DNA of 64,000 bases from Butyrivibrio hungatei DSM 14810 (GTDB lineage Bacteria; Bacillota; Clostridia; Lachnospirales; Lachnospiraceae): positions 1-64,000 of the forward strand of contig NZ_FRDH01000011.1 of the NCBI RefSeq assembly GCF_900143205.1, given 5' to 3'. Both the position numbers and the translations under genes were made by a program. The notes below the pieces were generated by a model that saw nothing but the letters and a program-made list of their open reading frames with translations, was not told the DNA's origin and did no database searches. The stretch's first letter is position 1. The number at the start of each line of letters is the position of its first letter. Below, one piece after another: positions 35,499 to 47,556 of this stretch.

Positions 35499-35513
35499 TG
35501 TATTATAATAGGA
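35499..35513 (+). promoter_or_regulatory. Probable -10 region for rpiB
   Basis: TATAAT (35504-35509) lies in TGTATTATAATAGGA, identical to the 15-mer before the sirtuin gene at 11141. The -35 is weak. The leader to rpiB would be very short. Confidence 0.4.
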
Positions 35514-35530
35514 TAAGGAAGGTACTAGAA

Positions 35531-35959
35531 ATGATAGCATTAGCAAGTGATCATGGCGGATTTGATCTCAAAGCGGCAGTGATCAAGCACCTCGAAGAGA
35601 GGGGACTTGAGTACAAAGACTTTGGTACATATGACAAGAATTCCTGTGATTATCCAGATTTTGGAAGAGCGGCTGCAGAGGCTGTAGCACAGGGAGTGTG
35701 TGATAGAGGAATCGTTATCTGCACAACTGGAATTGGCATCTCAATTGTTGCCAATAAGGTTAGGGGAATCAGATGCGCTCTTTGCTCTGAGAAGACATCT
35801 GCAAGACTTACAAGAGAGCATAATGATGCGAATATGCTAGCTATGGGGGGAGGAATGATCGGCGAAGTTCAGGCACTTGAAATAGTTGATACATTCCTTG
35901 ATACACCATTCTCAGAAATGGAAAAGCATAGTCGCAGAATTAAAAAAATAGAAGAATAA
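35531..35959 (+). CDS. rpiB: Ribose-5-phosphate isomerase B
   Basis: The 142-aa enzyme interconverts ribose 5-phosphate and ribulose 5-phosphate in the pentose-phosphate pathway. Motifs are SDHGGFDLK near the start, the catalytic-Cys segment RGIVICTTGIGISIVANK and the REHNDANMLAMGG stretch. The start has AAGGAAGG upstream; 11 more codons are open upstream but lack a site. The run sua5-rpiB-upp resembles the ywlC-ywlF-upp order of Bacillus. Confidence 0.95.
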   Translation: MIALASDHGGFDLKAAVIKHLEERGLEYKDFGTYDKNSCDYPDFGRAAAEAVAQGVCDRGIVICTTGIGISIVANKVRGIRCALCSEKTSARLTREHNDANMLAMGGGMIGEVQALEIVDTFLDTPFSEMEKHSRRIKKIEE

Positions 35960-35975
35960 TTTTTAGGAGGTAGCT

Positions 35976-36605
35976 ATGGGAAAAGTAGTTATTATGGATC
36001 ATCCACTGATTCAGCACAAGATTGGATACATTAGAAGAACAGATACAGGTACAAAGGATTTTAGACAGACTATCAGCGAGATCGCTATGCTTATCTGCTA
36101 TGAAGCAACTAGAGATCTTCAGCTTCAGGACGTTGAGATAGAGACACCTATCTGCAAGACAACTGTTAAGGAACTTAAGGGAAGAAAGCTCTGCGTAGTT
36201 CCTATCTTAAGAGCTGGTCTTGGTATGGTAGATGGTATGCTTGCTCTTATTCCAGCTGCTAAGGTTGGACACATTGGTCTTTACAGAGACCCTGAGACAC
36301 TTAAGCCAGTAGAGTACTACTGCAAGATGCCTGCTGACATTACAGAGAGAGAAATATTTGTAGTAGATCCTATGCTTGCTACAGGTGGATCTTCAGTGGC
36401 AGCTATTCAGATGCTCAAGGACAGAGGATGCAAGCACATTCATTTCCTTTGCATCATTGCAGCTCCAGAGGGGCTCAAGGAAATGCAGGAGTCACATCCA
36501 GATGTTGACGTATATGTTGGATCACTTGATGAGAGACTCAATGAGCATGGATATATCGTACCTGGTCTTGGAGATGCTGGAGACAGAATCTTTGGAACAA
36601 AGTAA
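35976..36605 (+). CDS. upp: Uracil phosphoribosyltransferase
   Basis: The 209-aa enzyme joins uracil and PRPP to give UMP for pyrimidine salvage. The PRPP loop [11 protein letters not shown] (about residues 128-138) and [19 protein letters not shown] are typical. TTTAGGAGG precedes the ATG, 16 bp after rpiB. Confidence 0.97.
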   Translation: MGKVVIMDHPLIQHKIGYIRRTDTGTKDFRQTISEIAMLICYEATRDLQLQDVEIETPICKTTVKELKGRKLCVVPILRAGLGMVDGMLALIPAAKVGHIGLYRDPETLKPVEYYCKMPADITEREIFVVDPMLATGGSSVAAIQMLKDRGCKHIHFLCIIAAPEGLKEMQESHPDVDVYVGSLDERLNEHGYIVPGLGDAGDRIFGTK

Positions 36606-36629
36606 TATTCATGTGACAGGGGGTGCAGC

Positions 36630-37112
36630 ATGAAGAGAGAAGATTACATAACATGGGATGAGTACTTTATGGGTGTTGCCAAGCTTGCAGCCATGAGATC
36701 CAAGGATCCTAATACACAGGTTGGAAGTTGCATCGTCAGTGAGGACAATAATATTCTTTCCATGGGATATAATGGCTTTCCAAAGGGATGTTCAGATGAG
36801 GACTTCCCATGGGAAAGAGATGGTGAAGACGAGCTGTCTACCAAATATCCTTTTGTGACACACAGTGAGCTCAATGCGATCTTAAACTATCGCGGCGGTA
36901 GCCTGGTGGGTTCCAAGATATATGTATCTCTTTTCCCTTGTAATGAATGCGCCAAAGCCATAATACAAGCTGGAATTAAGACTGTTGTTTATGATAGCGA
37001 TAAGTATAGTTCATCTGCATCAACAAGAGCCTCCAAGAGGATGTTTGATGCGGCAGGAGTAAGATATTATCAGTATCAGCCTAGTGGTAGAAATATAAAG
37101 ATTACTATTTAA
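36630..37112 (+). CDS. Deoxycytidylate deaminase (ComEB-like)
   Basis: The 160-aa zinc enzyme deaminates dCMP to dUMP for thymidylate supply. Zinc ligands are seen in HSELNAI and PCNECAKAI, with NGFPKGC as the substrate loop. It is 24 bp after upp, so pyrimidine salvage and dTMP supply are grouped. The assignment to dCMP rather than free cytidine rests on length and the long N-terminal segment with DPNTQVGSCIV. Confidence 0.93.
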   Translation: MKREDYITWDEYFMGVAKLAAMRSKDPNTQVGSCIVSEDNNILSMGYNGFPKGCSDEDFPWERDGEDELSTKYPFVTHSELNAILNYRGGSLVGSKIYVSLFPCNECAKAIIQAGIKTVVYDSDKYSSSASTRASKRMFDAAGVRYYQYQPSGRNIKITI

Positions 37113-37124
37113 TAAACAGAGCCT

Positions 37125-38306
37125 ATGAGAAAAAGAGGGGTAAGGGGAAAAACAATTAAATATTTTAAGGGAGCTATTCTCTTTGTTGTTTCTATAGCTC
37201 TTTTGCTAAGACCATTACCCGTAATGGCTACACAGACCACCAAGCAACAGCTTGAGGAGGCAAAAGAGAAAAAGAAACAATCTCAGAATGAGCTTGATAA
37301 CACCAAAGAAAACATAGCTGAGATGAATGAGGAGAAATCTTCACTTCAGGGACAGCTCAATACACTTAACAATCAGCTGACAGAGGTTAGTAATAATCTT
37401 GCAGAGATTGAAGAGCAGATTGGTGACAAGGAAAACGAGATCGAGAACACTCAGACGGAGCTTGCAGCTGCAAGGACAACAGAAGAGCAGCAGTATGCTT
37501 CTATGAAGAAGAGGGTTCAGTTCATATATGAGAAGCAGAATTTCATGCTTCTTGATATGCTTTTGGGAGCTACGAGTTTCTCAGGTTTCCTTAATCAGAA
37601 CAATTACGTTGAGAGCTTATCAGCTTATGACAGGCAGAAGTTTCAGGAATATATTGAGACTAGAAAGCTTATCGAGGAAAAAGAGAAGACCTTAGAAGAA
37701 GAGATGGATCAGCTTGAGGAATATCAGGTCAAGCAGCAGGCTGAACAGAGTCGTGTTAATGGGCTTGTAAGTCAGACCTCAGGATCTATCAAACAGTATG
37801 CCAATGATATTTCTGATGCGGAAGCCAAGGCGGAGGAGCTGGAAGAACAGATCAAAGCTCAGGAAAATGACATTAAGAATCTTGAAGCTAAGCTTGCAGA
37901 GGAAATGAGATTATCCAAATTGGCAGCTTCTTCAAGTTGGAGAGATATTTCAGAAGTTAGTTTTGCTGAAGGAGATAGATATCTTTTAGCTAACCTTATA
38001 TACTGTGAGGCAGGAGCTGAGCCTTATGAAGGCAAGGTAGCCGTTGGAGCAGTAGTTATCAACAGGGTGCTTAGTTCTGTATATCCTGACACTGTTGTTG
38101 GGGTTATCTATCAGAACAAGCAGTTTTCACCTGTTGCCAGTGGAAGACTGGCACTTGCCCTTGCGGATGGCAAAGCGTCGGCATCCTGCTATCAGGCTGC
38201 AGATGAAGCCATGAAGGGCTATTCAAACGTCGGATCATGTGTTTATTTTAGAACTCCGGTTCCGGGTCTTTCTGGAACTACTATAGGAGGACATGTATTT
38301 TACTAA
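37125..38306 (+). CDS. Secreted coiled-coil protein with SleB/CwlJ-type cell-wall hydrolase domain
   Basis: The 393-aa protein has a signal peptide (about residues 12-35, ending VMA), a long charged coiled coil (about 38-260) as in PcsB/CwlO-type proteins and a C-terminal Hydrolase_2 domain (about 285-393; NLIYCEAGAEPYEGKVAVGA, YQNKQFSPV). The active-site Glu is likely in YCEAG. It would cleave peptidoglycan outside the cell, with the coiled coil perhaps regulating it. The ribosome site is weak. It meets the minus-strand DUF402 gene with two bases between stops and no visible terminator. Confidence 0.88.
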   Translation: MRKRGVRGKTIKYFKGAILFVVSIALLLRPLPVMATQTTKQQLEEAKEKKKQSQNELDNTKENIAEMNEEKSSLQGQLNTLNNQLTEVSNNLAEIEEQIGDKENEIENTQTELAAARTTEEQQYASMKKRVQFIYEKQNFMLLDMLLGATSFSGFLNQNNYVESLSAYDRQKFQEYIETRKLIEEKEKTLEEEMDQLEEYQVKQQAEQSRVNGLVSQTSGSIKQYANDISDAEAKAEELEEQIKAQENDIKNLEAKLAEEMRLSKLAASSSWRDISEVSFAEGDRYLLANLIYCEAGAEPYEGKVAVGAVVINRVLSSVYPDTVVGVIYQNKQFSPVASGRLALALADGKASASCYQAADEAMKGYSNVGSCVYFRTPVPGLSGTTIGGHVFY

Positions 38307-38308
38307 TA

Positions 38309-38788
38309 TCAGTCAGTATATTTTCGGATTGGCTGAGTAAGCGATTCAATTCCATGATCGTAGATTTCTGTGAGGAGTCTGTTCAATGAGAGCAGACTCT
38401 TTTTAAGAAGAGTATTATCTATGAGCCCTTTTTCGAAGGCTTCTGATAATTCATCGAGGTCAACAACTTTGACCTTGCCGTCTGGATAGATGATCACGTC
38501 TGCCAGAAGGTCGATAGTATAGAGTATATTTTTTTCTTCATCGTAGTCATAGGTGACTACATCGCAGTACCAATAATGCAGTGAGCCATCAGATTTGATA
38601 AATTTGCTCACTTTTATGCCGCGGTCGAGGTAATAGCATGAATATCCGCTTGAGAAATCTTCTTTTGCCCGGATAGCGGACCATTTAGTAATGATCATAG
38701 AATCTGTACGCTCTAGGATGATGTCATCTTTTAATTCAAAGCACTCATCTGGGATAAAGCGTTTACGATAGAGAACAGGATTTTTCAT
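38309..38788 (-). CDS. DUF402 family protein (possible nucleoside tri/diphosphatase)
   Basis: The 159-aa protein looks like DUF402, including the conserved core WYCDVVTYDYDEEKNILYTIDLLADVII split over about residues 75-102, rich in Asp/Glu that could bind metal. A characterised Staphylococcus member hydrolyses nucleoside tri- and diphosphates, so that is a possible role. AGGAGG lies before the ATG. The gene is alone on the minus strand between two plus-strand genes. Confidence 0.82.
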   Translation of the reverse strand: MKNPVLYRKRFIPDECFELKDDIILERTDSMIITKWSAIRAKEDFSSGYSCYYLDRGIKVSKFIKSDGSLHYWYCDVVTYDYDEEKNILYTIDLLADVIIYPDGKVKVVDLDELSEAFEKGLIDNTLLKKSLLSLNRLLTEIYDHGIESLTQPIRKYTD

Positions 38789-38840
38789 AATAAAATCCTC
38801 CTTTGAAAAATCTTACTATTATTAAAATTGAAAGTCAATT

Positions 38841-41402
38841 ATGCGCGAAAGATCAGTAAAATTAACAATATTAAAAACTGTATACGCAATTTTGGTGTTT
38901 GTTCTTGCGCTTTTTGTCATCAGCAAGCTTTCCAATGGGGATAATGCTGACATGACTGCCAAGATGCCTTCAGCGACCCTTCCTGTAGTAACTCTTATTA
39001 ACGGAGATCAGGAAGTTAACCCTATGCACGGATATCTTTCAGATGTTGACGTTAACTACCAGAGAGGCTCTGTGTTCCCGATTGGTCAGGATAGAACTCT
39101 TAAATACAAGATCAATACCTTTGGAGAGACTGTTTGGAATATCAGCTTTGAAGTCAGGAGTATAGACGGCAAGGGACTCGTCGAGAATACAAGTATTACT
39201 GACTATGTAGAGTCAAGTGATGCTATTACAGGAACTATCCAGATAAAAGACCTGATCACACCTGGAAATGAATATGTTCTTGTGTTTGTTATGGAAACAA
39301 ATAGTGGAAAAGCCAAGTATTATACGAGATTTGTGTGGACAGAGGATGACAGCAGATACAATCTCGATGAAGAACTTTCCTTTGTACTTGGTTTTTCAAA
39401 TGCTACCTTCAATAAGACTGAGGCTAAGGAATACTCTAAATATCTTGAGTCTAATTCAGAAGGTGATAACACAACCTTTAGTAAAGTAGATATTCATAGT
39501 AGTTTTAATCAGGTTACATGGGGAGATCTTAATATCACAAAACACACAACCCCGGATGTGTATGTGACAGATATTCATGGCCAGACAGGAAGCTTTGAAC
39601 TACAGTATAGAGTTACATTAAAGGATAGTTCGGTCACCAAAACATACAATGTGTGCGAATATTTTAGAGTCAGATTTACATCGGACAGAATATATCTTTT
39701 AAACTATGAAAGAACGATGGACTATATCTTCGACTCAAGCTCATATTCAATAGGTTCTAATACCATCAACCTTGGAATATCAGATCCTGATATTGAACTT
39801 GTAGAGAGCAGCAGTGGAAGTACCTTTGCTTTTGTGAGCCAGAACAGGTTGTATTCCTTTAACCATGCAGAAAATAAGCTTGCTTATCTGTTTGGCTTTT
39901 ATGATACAGATAATGATGATATCAGGACTAGATGGAACAGACACGTTATCAAGATATTAAATGTGGATGAAGCTGGAAATGTAAAGTTTGCAGTTGCAGG
40001 TTACATGAATAGAGGCCTGCATGAAGGCAGAGTGGGAATCGCGGTTTACGATTACAATGCCTCTTTAAATTCAGTTGAAGAGGAAGCATTTATCGAGAGT
40101 ACAAGGAGCGCGGAGATCCTCACAAGCTATATTGATGAGCTTGCCTATGTGAGCAATAGTAATATCTTTTACTGCATGCTTGATCAGAATATCTATGAGA
40201 TAGACCTTATTGATAAGGAATCCAAGTCTGTTGTAGATGATATAGGCGCAGGACAGTACAAGATATCAGATTCAAAAAGAGTTATCGCATGGCAGAGCAG
40301 CGACTTAAAGAGCCTTAATGTGATGAACCTCAACACCAGAGCGGTGTCTGAGATTGAGGCAGAAAAAGGTGATTTCATAATCCTTTTGGGATTCATGGGA
40401 GAGGACCTTATCTATGGAGTTGTTCACTCTGATGATGTATTAAACGATCAGATGGGTAATCCGATCTATGCAATGTATTCACTTAGGATCGTTGATGTAG
40501 AAGGAAATGTTCTTGAGAATTATAGCCCTGATGGAGTTTACATAACCGGAATAACAATAAACGACAATCAGCTTAAGATCAGCAGAGTGGTCAAGAATGC
40601 AGAAGGTACAGAATATGAGAGCACCTATGATGATCAGATCATGAACACACTTGAAGTTCATGGCGGCAGCAATGTAGTTACCGTGGCTTCTGTTGATGTA
40701 TTTGAAAAGATAGTTCAGATCACGACCAAGAATGAGATCAAGACCAAGCAGCTTAGAGTTTTGACTCCTTATCAGACTCTGTTTGAGGGAGATAGGAATG
40801 TTGTTGTTGATATAGAAAGAAATCCTGACAGCAATCCATTCTATTATGTTTATGATCTTGATGGAGACGTAAGAATTTATTCTGATCCTTCAAGTGCAGT
40901 ACTTGATGCTTACGATGCTTCAGGCATTGTATTGGGAGATAATAATAGATATGTTTGGGTTAAGGGTAATCTCTCAAGATCAAATCAGATAATGGCAATC
41001 ACTCGAAATGCAGAGAGTTATGATGACATGACATCAAATAGCCCTGTGGCAGTATGTCTTGATCTGATATTACAGTTTAATGGAACGAACCGAGATGTAG
41101 AAGGTATGTTAGAGAGCGGCGCGGGAGCGATGACTATTTTGCAGAGCTCCCTGGCAGAAGCAAAGGTCCTGGACCTTGATAAATGCCCATTATCAGCTAT
41201 GCTCTATTATGTTAATCAGGATATTCCTGTTATGGCTCTTTTGAACAACGGAGATGCTATGCTGATCCTGGGATTCAATGAACTCAATACAGTATTACTT
41301 GATCCAAAAACAGGTCAGGTCTACAAGTACGGAATGAAGGATTCCGAGGAGTTATTTGAAAATAACGGTAATCATTTTATTACATATATTACGGAGGATT
41401 AA
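38841..41402 (+). CDS. Large membrane-anchored protein of unknown function with C39-like C-terminal domain
   Basis: I cannot name this 853-aa protein. It has an N-terminal membrane anchor (about residues 9-27) with little cytosolic part, beta-rich regions (about 60-300), a middle region with spaced repeats like a beta-propeller (about 310-600) and a C-terminal domain (about 755-850) like the C39-type papain fold (IPVMALLNNGDAMLILGFNE, LLDPKTGQVY). The expected catalytic Cys motif is not evident, so the fold may bind rather than cleave. It ends 3 bp before the beta-galactosidase gene, so the two are probably co-transcribed. Confidence 0.78.
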   Translation: MRERSVKLTILKTVYAILVFVLALFVISKLSNGDNADMTAKMPSATLPVVTLINGDQEVNPMHGYLSDVDVNYQRGSVFPIGQDRTLKYKINTFGETVWNISFEVRSIDGKGLVENTSITDYVESSDAITGTIQIKDLITPGNEYVLVFVMETNSGKAKYYTRFVWTEDDSRYNLDEELSFVLGFSNATFNKTEAKEYSKYLESNSEGDNTTFSKVDIHSSFNQVTWGDLNITKHTTPDVYVTDIHGQTGSFELQYRVTLKDSSVTKTYNVCEYFRVRFTSDRIYLLNYERTMDYIFDSSSYSIGSNTINLGISDPDIELVESSSGSTFAFVSQNRLYSFNHAENKLAYLFGFYDTDNDDIRTRWNRHVIKILNVDEAGNVKFAVAGYMNRGLHEGRVGIAVYDYNASLNSVEEEAFIESTRSAEILTSYIDELAYVSNSNIFYCMLDQNIYEIDLIDKESKSVVDDIGAGQYKISDSKRVIAWQSSDLKSLNVMNLNTRAVSEIEAEKGDFIILLGFMGEDLIYGVVHSDDVLNDQMGNPIYAMYSLRIVDVEGNVLENYSPDGVYITGITINDNQLKISRVVKNAEGTEYESTYDDQIMNTLEVHGGSNVVTVASVDVFEKIVQITTKNEIKTKQLRVLTPYQTLFEGDRNVVVDIERNPDSNPFYYVYDLDGDVRIYSDPSSAVLDAYDASGIVLGDNNRYVWVKGNLSRSNQIMAITRNAESYDDMTSNSPVAVCLDLILQFNGTNRDVEGMLESGAGAMTILQSSLAEAKVLDLDKCPLSAMLYYVNQDIPVMALLNNGDAMLILGFNELNTVLLDPKTGQVYKYGMKDSEELFENNGNHFITYITED

Positions 41403-44510
<3,108 letters not shown>

Positions 44511-44535
44511 TCATTCAGCAAAGGGAGGACCAAAG

Positions 44536-44829
44536 ATGGAGCCAATACACAGCATTGATGCAGAAGACGATCAGTTTGCCTACAGATATGACACACAGCT
44601 TCTCATTGACAGAAGAGATAAGAATCTTGATGAAGATGAGATAGCAGATTATATCACTGCTCATTTTGAGGGCAATTCACTTATTGCAGCTGGTGATGAG
44701 GATCTTGTTAAGATCCATTTCCATACAAATGAGCCATGGAAGGTGCTCGAATACTGCAATACAGTAGGCGAGATCTATGACATTGTAGTAGAGGATATGA
44801 TCCGTCAGTCAGCAGGACTTCAGGGCTAA
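44536..44829 (+). CDS. Small FakA/DAK phosphatase-like domain protein
   Basis: The 97-aa protein corresponds to the short domain found in the middle/C-terminal part of FakA (fatty-acid kinase, DAK family). Marks are FAYRYDTQLLI, a Glu-rich helix and the GDEDLVKIHFHTNEPWKVLEY segment. The kinase and fatty-acid-binding partner domains are missing, so it is either a solo domain or a relic. GGGAGG before the ATG and an in-place neighbour suggest that it is expressed. Confidence 0.72.
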   Translation: MEPIHSIDAEDDQFAYRYDTQLLIDRRDKNLDEDEIADYITAHFEGNSLIAAGDEDLVKIHFHTNEPWKVLEYCNTVGEIYDIVVEDMIRQSAGLQG

Positions 44830-44843
44830 GGGAGTAGTTTGAA

Positions 44844-45626
44844 ATGAAACTTATTTTTATCAGGCATGGAGATCCTGATTATGCACATGACAATCTCACG
44901 GATAAAGGTAAGGTAGAGGCAACTCTTTTATCAGAGGATATAGAGAGATACAAGATAGATGATATCTATCTCTCTCCTCTTGGAAGAGCCCAGGCAACAG
45001 CTAAGTATAGTATGGACAAGCTTGGCAAGAGCGGAAAGACCTATGACTGGCTCATGGAATTTCCTGCGAAGTTTGATCCAAACTTAAGTGAGACAGCAAG
45101 AATGGCTTATGAGAATGAGCTTGTTATTAATAAAGAGACTGGAAAGTATGAAAAGAGGATAATATGGGATCTTCTTCCAGCCTATTATAATGAGCATCCA
45201 GAATTACTGGATAGAATAGCCTGGAGAGATTCTGAGATTGCTAAAGCATCAGATGCAGTCATAAAGTATGACTATACCGTAGAGTCTTTTGATAAGCTTC
45301 TTGCTGAGTATGGATATGTAAGAGACGGACTTATCTACAAGACAGAGAATGGTAACGATAAGACAATAGCGTTCTTTTGCCACTATGGAATAACATCGGT
45401 CTTACTGTCACATTTGTGGAATATATCACCATTTGTAATGTTCCAGTCAATGGCCACAGCGCCTACATCAGTTACTATGGTTGCCACAGAAGAACGTCAG
45501 AAGGGCTTTGTCAGCTTTAGGACACTTAGATGCGGAGATGTTACGCATCTAAATATTGGTAATGAGGAGCCTTCTTTTTCTGCCAGGTTCTGCGAGAGGT
45601 ATGAAAATGATTGGGAAAGACATTAA
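44844..45626 (+). CDS. Histidine phosphatase family protein
   Basis: The 260-aa protein has the RHGD phosphohistidine motif at the start (MKLIFIRHGDPDY, His8), an acidic middle and the second catalytic His in FFCHYGITSVLLSH near residue 178. Such proteins remove phosphate from small molecules or proteins; the substrate is unknown. It overlaps the HAD gene by 20 bp. Confidence 0.9.
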   Translation: MKLIFIRHGDPDYAHDNLTDKGKVEATLLSEDIERYKIDDIYLSPLGRAQATAKYSMDKLGKSGKTYDWLMEFPAKFDPNLSETARMAYENELVINKETGKYEKRIIWDLLPAYYNEHPELLDRIAWRDSEIAKASDAVIKYDYTVESFDKLLAEYGYVRDGLIYKTENGNDKTIAFFCHYGITSVLLSHLWNISPFVMFQSMATAPTSVTMVATEERQKGFVSFRTLRCGDVTHLNIGNEEPSFSARFCERYENDWERH

Positions 45627-46263
45627 GGCAGTTCTTTTTGATATGGATGGCACTCTGACAGATACTGAGAAGTACTATCAGCAGGCTTGGCCTAAGGCAA
45701 TGGCCCACTTTGGACATGAGATGACAAAAGAGATGACTCTTAGCCTCAGGTCACTTGGAAGACCGTTTGCACCTCTTCAGTTCAAGGAGTGGTTTGGAGA
45801 AGATCTTGACTACTTTGAAGTTCGTGAGTACAGAAGAGGACTTGTGGAAGAGCTTGTAAGGGAGCATGGAATACCACTTAAGCCTGGTGCCAAGGAGATA
45901 CTTACCTGGCTTCGTAAAAATGGAATTTTCACAGCTCTTGTTACAGCCAATGAATATCCAAGGGCAGAGAGGTATCTAAAAAAGATCGATCTCTTTGGAT
46001 ACTTTGACAAGATCATATGTGCCAATATGGTGGAAAAAGGAAAGCCTGCGCCAGATATCTATGCGTTTGCATGCAAGGAGCTAGGGCTTGATCCGAGTGA
46101 GACCTTTGCAGTTGAGGATTCACCAAATGGTGTTACAAGCGCTTATGATGCTGGATGTAATGTCATTATGGTTCCGGATCTTACGCAGCCAGACGAAGAG
46201 CTATCAGGAAAACTGTTTAAAAAACTGGATTCACTTGTGGAAATCAAATCACTATTTGAATAA
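45607..46263 (+). CDS. HAD-family hydrolase (beta-phosphoglucomutase/phosphatase-like)
   Basis: The 218-aa HAD protein has motif I DMDGTLTDTE (nucleophile Asp), a helical cap, TANEYPRAE as motif II, and KPAPDIY with VEDSPNGVTSA as motifs III and IV. It is likely a sugar phosphatase or beta-phosphoglucomutase-type enzyme. The start at 45607 has GAGAGG seven bases upstream; ATG 45601 is possible. It overlaps the previous gene, so translation is coupled. Confidence 0.9.
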   Translation: MIGKDIKAVLFDMDGTLTDTEKYYQQAWPKAMAHFGHEMTKEMTLSLRSLGRPFAPLQFKEWFGEDLDYFEVREYRRGLVEELVREHGIPLKPGAKEILTWLRKNGIFTALVTANEYPRAERYLKKIDLFGYFDKIICANMVEKGKPAPDIYAFACKELGLDPSETFAVEDSPNGVTSAYDAGCNVIMVPDLTQPDEELSGKLFKKLDSLVEIKSLFE

Positions 46264-46266
46264 TTT

Positions 46267-46275
46267 TGTGGATAA
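46267..46275. promoter_or_regulatory. DnaA box between HAD gene and prs terminator
   Basis: A perfect 9-mer TGTGGATAA (consensus TTATCCACA on the other strand) sits 3 bp after the HAD stop. A single 9-mer can occur by chance. Confidence 0.4.
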
Positions 46276-46284
46276 CATAAAGAA

Positions 46285-46317
46285 AAAAGCCGGGATTCAA
46301 ATCTGAATCTCGGCTTT
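46285..46317 (-). terminator. Terminator of the dnaD-prs operon
   Basis: The 14-bp stem AAAGCCGGGATTCA with its complement has one G.T pair. On the minus strand it is followed by TTTTTT, so it serves prs. On the plus strand only three T follow. Confidence 0.88.
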
Positions 46318-46341
46318 AATAATGCCATTAAGTTTAGTGAA

Positions 46342-47556
46342 TCAAAGCTTTTTCTCTGCTTCGAGAGATGCCTTGAGCTCTCCGCTGTTGTAACGCTCAA
46401 TAATGTTGTTGATACGCTCAACAGGATTAAGAAGATCGCTGATTGATGCATCGTGGTTAAGAGTATCGATAAGGTAAGCAATGTACTTACTCATATCGCA
46501 GCTGATATACCATTCGCGAGAAAGAAGTTCTGGAGTCTGATATACAAGGTTTGTAGTAAGGACTCTGTCGATGATTCCTTCTTCATAAGCTTTATCAAAG
46601 ATCTCAAGTCCACTTGTGAATAAACCAAATGTTGAGAATGCATAGATTCTAGCAGCTTTACGCTCTTTAAGAGCTCTAGCTACGTCAATCATGCTCTCTC
46701 CAGATGAGATCATATCGTCAACGATGATAACTGACTTGCCTTCAACACTTGTTCCAAGGAACTCATGTGAAACGATAGGATTACGTCCATCAACAACCTG
46801 TGTGTAGTCACGTCTCTTGTAGAACATTCCTACATCGAGACCAAGTACGCTGGCAAGGTAGATTGCACGACCCATTCCTCCTTCATCTGGAGAGATGACC
46901 ATCATGTGATCTGAATCGATCTTGAGGTCCCAAACGTTTCTAAGAAGAGCCTTAATAAACTGATATGTTGTACGAACGGTTTCAAAACCGTTAAGTGGAA
47001 TAGCATTCTGTACTCTAGGATCGTGAGCATCGAAAGTGATGATATTATCAACACCCATATTCACGAGCTCCTGAAGAGCAATAGCGCAGTCAAGAGATTC
47101 TCTTGAGCTTCTCTTGTGCTGTCTTGACTCATAGAGGAAAGGCATGATAACTGTGATTCTTCTGGCCTTACCACCTACGGCAGCAATAATTCTTTTGAGA
47201 TCCTGATAGTGATCATCAGGAGACATATGATTTTCCTGTCCAAATAGAGAATAGGTCTGTGAATAGTTACAAACATCAACTAAAAGATATAAGTCATCGC
47301 CACGAACAGAAGTCTTGATAACACCCTTAGCTTCACCAGTTCCAAATCTTGGAACATCTGCATCTAAGATATAAGAAGGACGCTCATAACCTGTAAAAGC
47401 TAAGCTTCCTTTGTGCTCATTTTCTCTTTCTGCTCTCCATTTTACGAGATAGTAATCGACTTTCTCTGCTAGAGACTTTACACCCTTAAGAGGGATAATT
47501 CCTAAGGAACCAACAGGAATTGTCTCCAGATTACGTTTCTCTTCTCTTTTTGGCAT
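46342..47556 (-). CDS. prs: Ribose-phosphate pyrophosphokinase (PRPP synthetase), long form
   Basis: The 404-aa enzyme transfers pyrophosphate from ATP to ribose 5-phosphate to make PRPP for nucleotide synthesis. Seen motifs are FLYESRQHKRSSRE (ATP/phosphate contact) and the PRPP loop VIIVDDMISSGESM near residues 263-276. It is longer than the usual 310-320 aa, with extra N- and C-terminal parts, a class known in some Clostridia. The start codon overlaps the stop of the upstream loader gene (TAATG), showing translational coupling. Confidence 0.94.
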   Translation of the reverse strand: MPKREEKRNLETIPVGSLGIIPLKGVKSLAEKVDYYLVKWRAERENEHKGSLAFTGYERPSYILDADVPRFGTGEAKGVIKTSVRGDDLYLLVDVCNYSQTYSLFGQENHMSPDDHYQDLKRIIAAVGGKARRITVIMPFLYESRQHKRSSRESLDCAIALQELVNMGVDNIITFDAHDPRVQNAIPLNGFETVRTTYQFIKALLRNVWDLKIDSDHMMVISPDEGGMGRAIYLASVLGLDVGMFYKRRDYTQVVDGRNPIVSHEFLGTSVEGKSVIIVDDMISSGESMIDVARALKERKAARIYAFSTFGLFTSGLEIFDKAYEEGIIDRVLTTNLVYQTPELLSREWYISCDMSKYIAYLIDTLNHDASISDLLNPVERINNIIERYNSGELKASLEAEKKL

